A stretch of DNA of 64,000 bases from Streptomyces europaeiscabiei (GTDB taxonomy: Bacteria > Actinomycetota > Actinomycetes > Streptomycetales > Streptomycetaceae). The stretch lies in contig NZ_CP107841.1 of assembly GCF_036346855.1 (NCBI RefSeq), positions 248,001 to 312,000 of the forward strand, read 5' to 3'. The position numbers and the translations under genes were made by a program. Positions 50,978 through 59,715 of this stretch are shown here, in pieces; positions within the stretch are counted from its first letter, which is position 1, and every line of letters begins with the position of its first letter. Below the pieces are notes generated by a model. The model searched no databases. It was not told the origin of the DNA and worked only from the letters and a program-made list of their open reading frames with translations.

Positions 50978-51889
50978 TCAACTGCCCGTCATCGGCTGCC
51001 GCAGGGAGATGGGACCGAGGTCAGCGGCGGTCTGAGCCAGTGCGCGGAGGGTGGGACCGTCGGCGGTGGATCGCCACGTGAGGGCCCAGTGCATGGTGGG
51101 GGCGTCGTGAATGGGGAGGAAGACGATGCCGGGGGGACGGTTGTAGCGGGCGGCGATCTCGCCCAGCGGGTGGACACACTGTCCGGAGGCGACCAGAGAG
51201 AGAACCTCGTAGAAGGTCCGCGCGGCGGGCCCGCGCGGGATACGGCGGCCGAGCGGCGTACGCGTGGGGATCATGGCCGCGATCCAGTACTCGGGGGCGT
51301 CGGGGCCGAGGTCGACGACATGGTTGTCGCCGAGGTCTTCCAGGGACGCGATGCCGCGCTCGGCCAGCGGATGGTCTGCCGCCACGGCGAGCACGCGGCC
51401 TCCGGTCAACACGGTCGGGCCGACCATGAGGTCCGGTTCGGCCACCGGAAGCCACAGCACGTGCGCGTCGTGCTCTCCGGTGCGCAGCGCGGTGAACGGG
51501 TCGCTGCCGTTGATCTCGCCGAACTGGACATCGCTGCCGGGGTGGCGGGAGCGGAAGGCCTCGATGAGGGGGCGCAGTTCGTGGCCGGCATGGCCGAACA
51601 CACCCAGGCGCAGGGTCTGCCCCGTCCTCGCGCCTGCCGCTTCGGCGCGGGCGAGCCCCTCCCGGAGAAGGTCGATGGCCTGCTGGAGGTCCTCGCGGAG
51701 ACGCCGGCCGACCGGGGTCAGGGCGACGCGCCGGCTGGTGCGGTCGAACAGAACGACGCCGAGGCGCCGTTCCTGCTTGGCGATGGCCTGACTGACACGG
51801 GCCTGGGACACATGAAGCCGCTCCGCGGTGCGTCCGAAGTGCAGCTCCTCGGCCAAGGTCAGGAAGATCTCGATGTCACGCAGCTCCAT
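50978..51889 (-). CDS. LysR family transcriptional regulator
   Basis: A 303-residue LysR protein. The HTH is clear (IEIFLTLAEELHFGRTAERL, HVSQARVSQAIAKQERRLGV), and the effector domain follows with DVQFGEINGSDPFTALRTGE. ATG 51889 gives the typical MELRDIEIF start; the longer frame to 51919 adds nothing conserved. It is divergent from the NTF2-like and oxidoreductase genes, with an inverted repeat between, and probably regulates them. Confidence 0.92.
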   Translation of the reverse strand: MELRDIEIFLTLAEELHFGRTAERLHVSQARVSQAIAKQERRLGVVLFDRTSRRVALTPVGRRLREDLQQAIDLLREGLARAEAAGARTGQTLRLGVFGHAGHELRPLIEAFRSRHPGSDVQFGEINGSDPFTALRTGEHDAHVLWLPVAEPDLMVGPTVLTGGRVLAVAADHPLAERGIASLEDLGDNHVVDLGPDAPEYWIAAMIPTRTPLGRRIPRGPAARTFYEVLSLVASGQCVHPLGEIAARYNRPPGIVFLPIHDAPTMHWALTWRSTADGPTLRALAQTAADLGPISLRQPMTGS

Positions 51890-51904
51890 GCACAACCCCC
51901 GTCC

Positions 51905-51928
51905 ATGCATAACCACCACATTATGAAT
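51905..51928. promoter_or_regulatory. Candidate LysR operator
   Basis: ATGCATAA (51905-51912) and TTATGAAT (51921-51928) are inverted repeats with 7 of 8 positions matching, separated by 8 bases. The element begins 16 bp upstream of the LysR start in the divergent spacer 51890-52038, the usual place for a LysR box. Confidence 0.5.
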
Positions 51929-52038
51929 AGCCCAAGGAACCTTACATTGTTCCGCCGGCCCGCCCCGCCGATGCTGGATGCATCACCACCGGACAGGCGG
52001 CACACGCCTGACGCACACATGGATGGGGAGGGAAACCG

Positions 52039-52485
52039 ATGGGCGACATGCGGGCCATCGCCGATCGCATCGAAATAGAGGCGCTGCGAGCCGAGCTCAC
52101 GGACGCGGTGATGATGCGTGACTTCGACCGCGCCGTCTCGCTGTTCACGCCCGAGGGCGCCATGGGCTGGCCGCACATCGACAAGGAGTTCGTCGGCCGC
52201 GAGGAGATCCGCGTGGGGATCGAGTGGGGCCAGTCGCTCTGGGAGTTCTTCGTGCAGAACGTCCACCCGGGCGTCATCCGGCTGGACGGCGACACCGCGG
52301 CCGGCCGGGCGTACATCCAGGAGTTCGGACGGATGCGCGACGGCAGCTCCCACCTGAACTACGCCTTGTACCACGACCGTTACGAGCGAACCGCCGACGG
52401 CTGGAAGTTCAGCGAACGCATCTACGAGGTCCGGTACCTGGACTCCACCCCGCTCCGTGTCTCGTCGCCGGAGCGCCTCGTCTGA
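52039..52485 (+). CDS. NTF2/SnoaL-like protein
   Basis: A 148-residue protein of the SnoaL/NTF2-like fold. RIEIEALRAELTDAVMMRD, FDRAVSLFTPEGAMGWPHID and DRYERTADGWKFSERIYEVR give the expected helix, cone and sheet pattern. Such proteins act as small isomerases, cyclases or dehydratases, or have no catalytic role. It stands 75 bp upstream of the FAD oxidoreductase gene and opposite the LysR regulator, so the three are likely one regulated unit. Confidence 0.85.
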   Translation: MGDMRAIADRIEIEALRAELTDAVMMRDFDRAVSLFTPEGAMGWPHIDKEFVGREEIRVGIEWGQSLWEFFVQNVHPGVIRLDGDTAAGRAYIQEFGRMRDGSSHLNYALYHDRYERTADGWKFSERIYEVRYLDSTPLRVSSPERLV

Positions 52486-52560
52486 TCCGTCCCGCACGCC
52501 GTCATGGCGTGCCGAGTCGACATCTTGCATGCGAATCCCCCAAAGCGGAGGAAAGAAACC

Positions 52561-53757
52561 ATGGCTGAGAACACCGAAGTCGTCGTGATCGGAGGCGGTT
52601 ACGCCGGGGTGATGGCGTCCAACCGGCTGATGCAGCGCGACGACGTGACCGTGACGCTGATCAACTGCCGCCCGGACTTCGTCGAGCGGATCCGGCTGCA
52701 CCAGCTGGCAGGCGGGACGCACGACGCCGTCAGCGACTACCGGAAGGTCCTGGGCGAGCGCGTCCGGCTGGTGGTCGACACCGTGACCCGGATCGACGCG
52801 ACGGGGCGCGGGGTGGAGCTGGCGAGCGGCGACACGGTCGGCTACGACTACCTGATCTACGCGGTGGGCAGCGGCAGCGCCGACCCGGGCGTGCCCGGAG
52901 CTGCCGAGTTCGCCCACCCGATCGCCACGTTCGAGGAGGCGCAGCGGCTGCGGTCGGTCCTCGACGCCGCTCCCGCCGCGGCCCCTGTGATGGTGGTCGG
53001 AGCCGGTCCGACCGGTATCGAGACCGCCGCCGAACTGGCGGAGGCGGGCCGCACCGTGACCCTGGCCTGCGGCGGGCTGCTCGGGCCCTACCTGCACCCG
53101 AACGGCCGCCGCTCGGTCGCCGAGCGGCTGGCCCGCCTCGGTGTGACCGTGCTGCAGGGCCCCGGCACAAAGGTCACGGAGGTGACCGGCGACACCGTGC
53201 GGCTCGGCGACGGCCGTGAGCTGTCGAGCGAGGTCACCGTCTGGACCGCCGGGTTCGGCGTGCCGGACCTGGCCGCCCGGAGCGGGCTCACCACCGACGC
53301 CCTGGGCCGGCTGCTCACCGACGAGACCCTGACGAGCGTCGACGACGAGCGGATCGTCGCCGCCGGGGACTCGGCGGCACCGTCGGACATGCCGTTCCGG
53401 ATGAGCTGCCAGGCCGCCGGCCCGCTGGGCTCACACGCCGCCGACACGGTGCTCAGCCGCATCGCGAACAAGCGGCCCGCACCGATCGACCTGGGGTTCG
53501 CCGGCCAGTGCATCAGCCTGGGGCGCCGCGCGGGCATTTTCCAATTCGCCCACAAGGACGACACCGCCAAGCGGCTCCACCTTGGTGGCCGAACAGGCGC
53601 GAAGGTGAAGGAACTCGTGTGCAAGCTCACCATCAAGCAGCTGGTGAACGAGGCGCGCAAGCCCGGCTCACACACCTGGGCCAAGGGCGAGCAGGGCCGC
53701 CGACTGCTGCGGACCCAGCGCCGCGAGACGGCGGCCACCGCCGAACGGTCCGCCTGA
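52561..53757 (+). CDS. FAD-dependent NAD(P)H oxidoreductase (NDH-2/AIF-like)
   Basis: A 398-residue pyridine-nucleotide-disulfide-family flavoprotein. The FAD motif is VVVIGGGYAGVMASNRLM at the start, the NAD motif MVVGAGPTGIETAAELAEAG is near residue 146, and the second FAD motif ERIVAAGDSAAPSDMPFRMS is near 266. It lacks the redox-active CxxC pair, as in type II NADH dehydrogenases and their relatives. GGAGGAAAG is 7 bases before ATG 52561. It probably passes electrons from NAD(P)H to a quinone or small acceptor. Confidence 0.88.
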   Translation: MAENTEVVVIGGGYAGVMASNRLMQRDDVTVTLINCRPDFVERIRLHQLAGGTHDAVSDYRKVLGERVRLVVDTVTRIDATGRGVELASGDTVGYDYLIYAVGSGSADPGVPGAAEFAHPIATFEEAQRLRSVLDAAPAAAPVMVVGAGPTGIETAAELAEAGRTVTLACGGLLGPYLHPNGRRSVAERLARLGVTVLQGPGTKVTEVTGDTVRLGDGRELSSEVTVWTAGFGVPDLAARSGLTTDALGRLLTDETLTSVDDERIVAAGDSAAPSDMPFRMSCQAAGPLGSHAADTVLSRIANKRPAPIDLGFAGQCISLGRRAGIFQFAHKDDTAKRLHLGGRTGAKVKELVCKLTIKQLVNEARKPGSHTWAKGEQGRRLLRTQRRETAATAERSA

Positions 53758-53906
53758 ACCACGCACCGGCAGCCGGCGTGGGGCCGCATGCCGATGGTCC
53801 TGGCGCACGGCTCAGCCCGTGACGTCCTCCCGCGACACGAACGGCGATCATCCACCGCGCAAGATCGATTACCGACACAGGTATGACACGTACTGGGGGT
53901 TCAGTC

Positions 53907-54740
53907 ATGATCCTGATTACCGGGGCCACCGGCGTCGTCGGCCGGACAACCGTCCGCCTCCTGGTTGAGGGCGGAGCGAAAGTCGCCGCTGTCACCCGCG
54001 ACCCGCACGCCGAATTCCCCGCGGGTACACAGCTCGTCCACCCCGCGGAGGTTCCCGCCATCGACGGCGTGGAGGCCATCCTGCTCAGCCCGCGTGCCGC
54101 CGGATCCGCCGCTGTCGACCTGTTGGCCCGTGCAAGCGAGACGGGCGCGGCAAGAGTGGTCGTACTGTCCGCCGTGACCGTGCAATACCCGGCTGGGCAC
54201 CCACGATTTCGACAGCAGTTCCACGCGGTTGAGGACATCGCCAAGGGGAGCCGCTTGGACTGGACGATCCTGCGCTGCGCCGATTTCGCCGCCAACACCC
54301 TGGCTTGGGCCGGGCAGATCCAGGCGACCGGAACCGTGCGGGCGGCATACCCGCACGCGAGGACCTCGACCGTCGACGAGCGTGACATCGCCGCGGTGGC
54401 CGCCCTCGCCCTGACCCACCCGCAGCACAGCGGTCGGACGTACCTGCTCACCGGAGAGCAGTCGCTGAGCCAGCCGGAGAAGGTCGCCGCGCTCGGCGCG
54501 GCGCTCGACCGGACACTGTCTTTCGTCGAGGCCGCACCGGACGAGATCCGCCGCGGCATGCTCGCCGCCGGCCTGCCCGACGAGGTACCCGACCGACTGC
54601 TCGGCTCGCTGGCCGACTACACCCGCGAGGCCGGGCCCACCACCGACACCGTACGGCGGCTGCTGGGCCGCCCGGCACGCACGTACGCCACCTGGGCACA
54701 GGACCACCGCGCCGCCTTCGCCGCAGGAGGACCCCGATGA
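53907..54740 (+). CDS. NmrA-like NAD(P)-binding protein
   Basis: A 277-residue atypical short-chain dehydrogenase. The Rossmann motif GATGVVGRTT is at residues 6-15. VEAILLSPRAAGSAAVDLLA and DWTILRCADFAANTLAWAGQ follow the NmrA / NAD(P)H:quinone-sensing pattern, in which the catalytic Tyr-Lys pair is absent. ATG 53907 is preceded by GGGGG; 53883 is an alternative. It overlaps the next, related gene by 4 bp. Confidence 0.85.
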   Translation: MILITGATGVVGRTTVRLLVEGGAKVAAVTRDPHAEFPAGTQLVHPAEVPAIDGVEAILLSPRAAGSAAVDLLARASETGAARVVVLSAVTVQYPAGHPRFRQQFHAVEDIAKGSRLDWTILRCADFAANTLAWAGQIQATGTVRAAYPHARTSTVDERDIAAVAALALTHPQHSGRTYLLTGEQSLSQPEKVAALGAALDRTLSFVEAAPDEIRRGMLAAGLPDEVPDRLLGSLADYTREAGPTTDTVRRLLGRPARTYATWAQDHRAAFAAGGPR

Positions 54741-55405
54741 AACTCACGATCGTGGCCGCCACCGGCGGCATCGGACGGCACCTGGTCGAGCAGGCGGTGG
54801 CCAGCGGGCATGACGTCACCGCCGTGGCCCGCCGCCCACGTGAACTGCCGGACGGCGTCCGGACGGTCGCCGTCGACCTCACCCGCCCCGACACGCGGAC
54901 GCTCGCCGCAGCGGTACGCGGCGCCGACGCCGTACTGTCCGGGCTCGGCCCGCGGAACCCGCGCGCGGACGCGGGCATCACCTCGCGTGGCACCCGCGCG
55001 ATCGTCGCGGCGATGCGTGCCGAGCACCTCCGGCGGATCATCATCGTCAGCGCCGCACCCGTCGGACCGGTGCCGGTGCCTGGCCGGCCGACGCCACCCA
55101 GGCACGATCCCGGCGACGGCTTCTTCATGCGCTACCTGGGCGTCCCGTTGACCCGCGCAATGTTAGGCCGGCACTACGCCGACCTCGCAGTCACCGAGCA
55201 GACCCTGCGTGACAGCGGGCTGGAATGGACGGTGTCGCGCCCGCCCAAGCTCACCGACAAACCCCTGACCGGCAGGTACCGGACCGCGTGGAACCGCAAC
55301 ATCCGAGGCGGGTTCTCCGTGTCACGCGCCGACGTCGCCCACCACATGCTCGCCATGGTGAACCAGCCGGACACCATCGAGCAGGTCGTCGGAATCGCGA
55401 ACTGA
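54737..55405 (+). CDS. NAD(P)H-binding protein with TTA codon
   Basis: A 222-residue NAD(P)-binding protein of the NmrA/SDR-a5 type. It starts with TIVAATGGIGRHLVEQAVAS, and DAVLSGLGPRNPR and IIIVSAAPVGPVP follow. Codon 143 (55163-55165) is TTA, the only TTA noticed in an intact non-IS gene here; in Streptomyces TTA is read by the bldA tRNA, which becomes abundant late in growth. It is translationally coupled to the gene before it. Function is unknown, probably redox sensing or a reductase. Confidence 0.87.
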   Translation: MKLTIVAATGGIGRHLVEQAVASGHDVTAVARRPRELPDGVRTVAVDLTRPDTRTLAAAVRGADAVLSGLGPRNPRADAGITSRGTRAIVAAMRAEHLRRIIIVSAAPVGPVPVPGRPTPPRHDPGDGFFMRYLGVPLTRAMLGRHYADLAVTEQTLRDSGLEWTVSRPPKLTDKPLTGRYRTAWNRNIRGGFSVSRADVAHHMLAMVNQPDTIEQVVGIAN

Positions 55406-55555
55406 CGAATACCGGCCACGCACACGACCCGGGCGGCGGGTGAGGAAGCGGGCGACGACCCACGACGGTCACCAACAAGGTCAAGAAGATGCCTCAGCCG
55501 TCCCGCCCGCCCCTTCGCCGCCCGGGTCGGTCACCCATCACGAAGGAGCGTGATC

Positions 55556-56062
55556 ATGACGAAGTACACCCGTTTCGTCAGTCTCGTATTCGCGGGGCTG
55601 TTCGCCGGATTCCTCACTTCGGTCCTGGTCCTGGAACTCTCGCTGCGCGACTTCGACAGCACCGTCTACACCCAGGTCCGGCTGGTCGAACTCGACTCCC
55701 TCGACAAACTCGCCGTCGCCACACTCCTGCCGGCGCTGATCGCCACAGCGGTACTGGTCCACCAGACCTACCGAACGAACACCCGATGGTTGACCGTGGC
55801 CGCACTCGCCCTCCTGGTCTTCGTTTTCGGCCTCACGCTCATCGTCAACCTGCCCATCAACTCCGACCAGCTCCACTGGAACGCCCAGGCCCCGCCCTCC
55901 AACTGGACCGACATACGGGACCGCTGGCAGATCGCCCACGCCGCCCGGACGATGGCCGCGGTCCTCGCCTTCGCGGTCCTCGCCCTTGCAGCACCGTTGC
56001 CTTGTACACGCCGTTCAAGCTCGCCGAACACCTCGGCGCGGAGGGATCGGCTGCGCGCATGA
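55556..56062 (+). CDS. DUF1772-like membrane protein, C-terminus possibly altered
   Basis: A 168-residue protein with four membrane spans (VSLVFAGLFAGFLTSVLVLE, LLPALIATAVLVHQ, LTVAALALLVFVFGLTLIVN, MAAVLAFAVLALAAPL) and the central INSDQLHWNAQAPPSNWTDI loop. This is the anthrone-oxygenase-like DUF1772 pattern. AAGGAG lies 7 bases before ATG 55556. The last 20 residues (RRSSSPNTSARRDRLRA) are unlike the family, and the alternative frame there reads TVALYTPFKLAEHLGAEG, so a late frameshift is possible. Confidence 0.75.
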   Translation: MTKYTRFVSLVFAGLFAGFLTSVLVLELSLRDFDSTVYTQVRLVELDSLDKLAVATLLPALIATAVLVHQTYRTNTRWLTVAALALLVFVFGLTLIVNLPINSDQLHWNAQAPPSNWTDIRDRWQIAHAARTMAAVLAFAVLALAAPLPCTRRSSSPNTSARRDRLRA

Positions 56063-56066
56063 GGTG

Positions 56067-56109
56067 AGGGAGTCCAACGTCAGTATGTGAGAACAGAGTT
56101 GGACTCCCT
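56067..56109 (+). terminator. Terminator hairpin after DUF1772-like gene
   Basis: AGGGAGTCCAAC (56067-56078) and GTTGGACTCCCT (56098-56109) form a perfect 12-bp stem with a 19-base loop, followed by TT. Confidence 0.7.
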
Positions 56110-56125
56110 TTCGCGACCGCGCTCT

Positions 56126-56984
56126 AAGACGTCATCTCATTTGGTGAGTCTGCGATAGCAGATGAGGGTGCAGGCGATGCTGGTGAAGGCCAGGAAGTGT
56201 TCGGCTTTGCGCTCGTAGCGGCGGTGCAGTCTGCGGCATCCGGCGAGCCAGGACATCGTGCGTTCTATGGTCCAGCGGTGGCGGCCCAGTCGGGTCGAGG
56301 ACTCGATGCCTTTGCGGGCGATACGGTGCCGGATGCCGCGCCCACGTAACCATCGCCGCAGGTGGTCGTAGTCGTATCCCTTGTCGGCGTGGAGCTTTGT
56401 CGGTCTGCACAGCCGGCGTCCGCGCCGCGAGCGGATCGGCGGTATCCCCTTCACCAGCGGGATCAGCGCCTGGCTGTCGTGCAGGTTCGCCCCGGAGATC
56501 CCGACGGACAGGGGCAGACCGGTCCGCTCGGTGATCAGGTGGATCTTTGAGCCGTACTTGCCTCGATCGACAGGATTCGGACCTGTCAGCTCCCCCTTTT
56601 CAGGGCCCGCATGTTCACCGAGTCGATCGCGCAGCGGGACCAGTCCAACTCGCCGCCGGAGCCGAGTTCGTCGAGGACCAGGCGGTGGAGTTTTGCCCAC
56701 ACGCGGGCCTTCGTCCACTCGGTGAATCGTCGGTGGGCCGTCGCACCCGATGGCCCGAACGATGCGGACGGCAACTGCTGCCACGTGCAGCCCGAGGTCG
56801 CCACGAAGACGATTGCGGCCAGCACCTCGCGGTCGCCGTGCCGACGTCGGCCACCTCCCTGAGGCCGCGACGGCGCTTCCGGCACCACCCGCTGGAACAT
56901 CTCCCACAACTCGTCCGGCACCAGCCGCTCAACGATCCCTGCCACGGTCGGCAGCTTACCCAGCCAAATGAGATGACGTCTTAG
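56126..56984 (-). mobile_element. IS5-family (IS427-like) insertion sequence, intact ends
   Basis: Terminal inverted repeats are exact over 21 bp: 56126-56146 beginning CTAAGACGTCATCTCATTTG and its complement at 56964-56984. The element spans about 859 bp and holds a two-frame transposase. If the outermost CTA/TAG belongs to the target, a TA duplication is possible at the ends. The ends and both frames look undamaged, so the element may be active. Confidence 0.88.
56137..56945 (-). CDS. IS5-family transposase, two frames joined by -1 frameshift
   Basis: The first frame starts at about GTG 56945 (LVPDELWEMFQRVVPEAPSR, GCTWQQLPSASFGPSGATAH) and stops at 56586. The second continues in the -1 frame with GELTGPNPVDRGKYGSKIHL, LHADKGYDYDHLRRWLRGRG and WTIERTMSWLAGCRRLHRRY to 56137. 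Together they carry the DDE residues: Asp in CAIDSVNMRA, Asp in HADKGYD, Glu in IERTMSW. The junction is an A4G5 run, where programmed -1 shifting is usual in this IS group. The second frame contains a TTA codon (LRRW-L-RGRG). Confidence 0.87.
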
Positions 56985-57129
56985 TGCCTCATCTCTGTCC
57001 GTGCGCGCCGCTTTCGTGCCGTTTCCGTAGTCAGCCCGGGGCCCGAAGGCGCAGGCCAGTGTCCGTGCAGCCAACCGGGGCGAGGTGAGATGCCGTTATG
57101 GCCTCACCCCACCCCGGGTTCCGACTCTG

Positions 57130-57300
57130 TCAGCGTCTGCGGCCGGACCAGCCACTCCCGATCCCCGCGACGTGCAGGGCCAGGAGCATCAGGCCGAGGA
57201 GCATGACGTTCGACGAAGAGAAGACATCGTTCGTCGTGATCTCGGCGGCGTTGATCAGGAACGCGATGAAGAACAGTACTGCCGCGGCTATACCAAGCAT
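57130..57300 (-). CDS. Small two-span membrane protein (56 residues)
   Basis: A 56-residue gene. MLGIAAAVLFFIAFLINAAE is the first span, then a short polar turn (ITTNDVFSSSN), then the second span (VMLLGLMLLALHVAGIGSGW) and the tail SGRRR. GAGAGGA lies about 7 bases upstream of ATG 57300. Very similar small membrane proteins are common in Streptomyces chromosomes as far as I recall; the function is unknown. It survives between two insertion sequences. Confidence 0.75.
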   Translation of the reverse strand: MLGIAAAVLFFIAFLINAAEITTNDVFSSSNVMLLGLMLLALHVAGIGSGWSGRRR

Positions 57301-57488
57301 GGAGCGATTCCTCTCGAAAGACTGAGGTCCGTGTGCCCCCGTATCCCCTGGGTAGACATCTGAGCGTCAGAACCGCGTAGCTGTTGATTTGTTGTCCGTG
57401 TCCCTGTCATGGGTTGGTATCGCCGAGATCTGACAGTTCTGTGTGCGGCCGGCGACCGCAGCTGGAAATCCGAGCCCTCTCGACGTGG

Positions 57489-58346
57489 TCACTGAACCTC
57501 TTTCATCCTGAATATGCGCAGGTCAAGAGTGTGTGGATGGATGGCTTGGACAGCGGTGCCGATACGCCGGGTGGAACATCGGGCTCGCCGGAGCAGTCGC
57601 CAGGACTTCAGCTGCGCCAAGGCGCGCTCGCCGGGAGCCCGCAGCCGGGCGTGGTCACGGTTGAACTCCTGGTAGTGCTCGGGCTGTTCGCGGTGGTGGT
57701 AATAGGGGGTGCGGACAGTGGCGCCGGCACCCTGGTAGGCCCGGTCCGCGAGGACGAGGATCTGTCGGGTCAGGCACGCTTGGATGATGCCGTGGGTACG
57801 GGCCGCGGTGAGGTCATGGGTACGTCCCGGTGTCGCGCGTGAGAACCACAGTGGTGTGCCGTCCGGGGCCGCGATGACCTGTACGTTCATGCCGTGCTTG
57901 CGGTGCTTCTGTGAGTAGTAGGGCTCATCCGCCTTGATGCGGTCGGTTGGGATGAGCGTCCCGTCGACGATGACCAAGTCCCCCTCGCCCAGCCCGACCA
58001 GGGCCTCGTGCAGGCCCGGCGCCCAAGCGGCCAAGACCTCAAGCGTCTCGTCGACGTAGCGCCAGGCCGCCGCCTCCGACACCCCGAACCCGGCGCCGAC
58101 CTGTGCGAACGTCTCGTTCTTCCGCAGGTGGGCCAGTGTCAGCAGGGCCTGCTTGAAGCAGCTCAACTTCCGCCATGGTGAGCGAAGTTCACGCCTTCGG
58201 GTGTAGACGCGCCAGGAGACATGCTCGACCAGCTCGTACGGGATGTCGAGCATGGAAGGATACGGAACCAACGAAGCCTCGGCCGTCGGCGTGTTGAGTG
58301 AGATCACCACACCAACGACGAGGGGCTTCGCCACGTCACCACCCAC
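57489..58346 (-). CDS. IS5-family (ISL2-like) transposase, altered C-terminus
   Basis: A 285-residue single-frame transposase: HTH (FAQVGAGFGVSEAAAWRYVD), then the DDE_Tnp_4 domain with Asp in LVIVDGTLIPTDRI, Asp in ILVLADRAYQGAG and Glu in RAPGERALAQLKSWRLLRR. The true start is probably ATG 58253 (MLDIPYELVEHVSWRVYTRR) or a nearby upstream codon. Near the end a 4-bp duplication (CCATCCATCC) shifts the frame, so the expected ending HTLLTCAYSG is replaced by HPHTLDLRIFRMKEVQ, read through the IS end. Confidence 0.82.
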   Translation of the reverse strand: MGGDVAKPLVVGVVISLNTPTAEASLVPYPSMLDIPYELVEHVSWRVYTRRRELRSPWRKLSCFKQALLTLAHLRKNETFAQVGAGFGVSEAAAWRYVDETLEVLAAWAPGLHEALVGLGEGDLVIVDGTLIPTDRIKADEPYYSQKHRKHGMNVQVIAAPDGTPLWFSRATPGRTHDLTAARTHGIIQACLTRQILVLADRAYQGAGATVRTPYYHHREQPEHYQEFNRDHARLRAPGERALAQLKSWRLLRRARCSTRRIGTAVQAIHPHTLDLRIFRMKEVQ

Positions 58347-58393
58347 GCTGACCAGTCTGTTTCACTCCTCAGACCCCAGGATGAAAGAGGTTC
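57494..58393 (-). mobile_element. IS5-family (ISL2-like) insertion sequence with 3-bp target duplication
   Basis: The 17-bp inverted repeats GAACCTCTTTCATCCTG at 57494-57510 and its complement at 58377-58393 are perfect. ACT flanks both ends (57491-57493 and 58394-58396), a 3-bp target duplication as expected for the ISL2 group. Total length is 900 bp. Confidence 0.88.
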
Positions 58394-58396
58394 ACT

Positions 58397-59286
58397 GATC
58401 GGGTGACGCTGAGGAGATGCGCAGCAGACGCACGAGTCCCGTATCACTGTGGGCGTTCGCAGGCGCAACCAACATGCACAGAGGCCCCGTTGGCTCTCTC
58501 GATTCTGCCGCACTCGAACTACCCCATGTTTCCGGTGTACCTGCGCAAACACGACACCCTTCTCCCCTCCCCAGATCACGATCACCGCCGGATTCGGACG
58601 GCGTCGTTTCCGGTGGCAAGGATCCTGGTCTTGGGCTTGGCGGGGTTCTTGCCCAGGCGGACACGGTCTGCCGTAACGGCGCCCCCATTGGCCCGGCTCT
58701 TCTTCGGCGGCGGAGGGCGGCAGGAGGGTCGGCTGGCACGCGGGGTACCGCTGCTACGGGGGCGTGGACACGCCATGAAGCTACTGCACACGCAGCTCGC
58801 GCATGGCGTGGTAGCCCCTCGACCGCCGCCTCTTCACCGATGGTCCCGGCACCGTTCACCCCCGCGTGGATGTCCTGGGCGTAGGTGTCGTTGAAGGCCT
58901 TCGCCTCACCTGAGCCGAGACAACAGCTGCTGGGCTGTTGACCCATCCTCGTCGACCTTGATCGCGGAGACATACGCTTCGAGACCCTCGAGCGCCACCA
59001 ATGGAAAACCCAACCACCTGACCTGGCTGCGTCCGTCCAGGACCGCACTTACGGGACATCACTTTAGCTTGAGCTTTAACCTGTGCGGCGAGGTCGTGGG
59101 GTGGTTGACTTCTTCGTTCGCTGCTTCGGCGCCGGTGTTTTGCGGGGTGTGTGCACGTCGTGGCGGGGTGTGGGCCGGGCAGGTGGCTTGTGGGCGGATG
59201 TGCCGGAAGTCGCGGCGGACTCGGGCGGGGGTGAGTCTGTCGGCGGGGTTGGTCTCTCCCAGGGACGTCGTAGGTCGGCTGCCAGC
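58397..59286. other. Decayed region between IS and resolvase remnant
   Basis: No intact gene. On the minus strand around 58850-59000 two frames read LEGLEAYVSAIKVDEDGSTA and GEAKAFNDTYAQDIHAGVNG. They look like neighbouring pieces of one frameshifted protein that I cannot assign. The rest shows only shadow frames. Confidence 0.35.
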
Positions 59287-59518
59287 GTTCAACGACGGGC
59301 TCGCCGCTGCGCGGGCCCGAGGGTGGGTCGGCGGGCGCCGGCCGAAACTCACCGTGGACCAGGCCGTGCTTGCTCAACGGCTCTACGACGAGCGGGAGAA
59401 GACCGTCCAACAGATGCCCGACATGTTCGGCGTCCCGCGGTCCACGGTGTACGGGCACCTCGACAAGGCCAAGACTGTGCCTCGCCAGCCGAAGAAGACT
59501 GTGATCACGAAGCCCTGA
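59287..59518 (+). pseudogene. Serine recombinase (resolvase) C-terminal remnant
   Basis: FNDGLAAARARGWVGGRRPK followed by LTVDQAVLAQRLYDEREKTV and MPDMFGVPRSTVYGHLDKAK is the linker and HTH_7 DNA-binding domain of Tn3-family resolvases/invertases. The catalytic domain is absent upstream, so it is a truncated copy, although it is in frame with a longer open frame starting at 58958. Confidence 0.7.
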
Positions 59519-59624
59519 AAGCTACCGGCTGGTTACATGTTCCCTGGCGCCCGGGCCAGAACTCCGGGGCCCGCTCTGCAGGGTCCGGACGTCGGACCGG
59601 ATCCCATATCTGGAGAACAGTAGG

Positions 59625-59647
59625 GAGGGGAAAATTTCTTACCCCTC
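59625..59647. promoter_or_regulatory. GGGG/CCCC inverted motif upstream of flavodoxin gene (site 1)
   Basis: GAGGGG (59625-59630) and CCCCTC (59642-59647) enclose an AT-rich 11-bp centre, 69-91 bp upstream of the flavodoxin ATG. Similar elements occur at 61600 and 63965. Confidence 0.45.
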
Positions 59648-59715
59648 ACAGTGCGCTCATCCGATGCGATGCTCGGTCACACACCGCACAAAGCCTTCGA
59701 GGAGCCCGATCGCCA

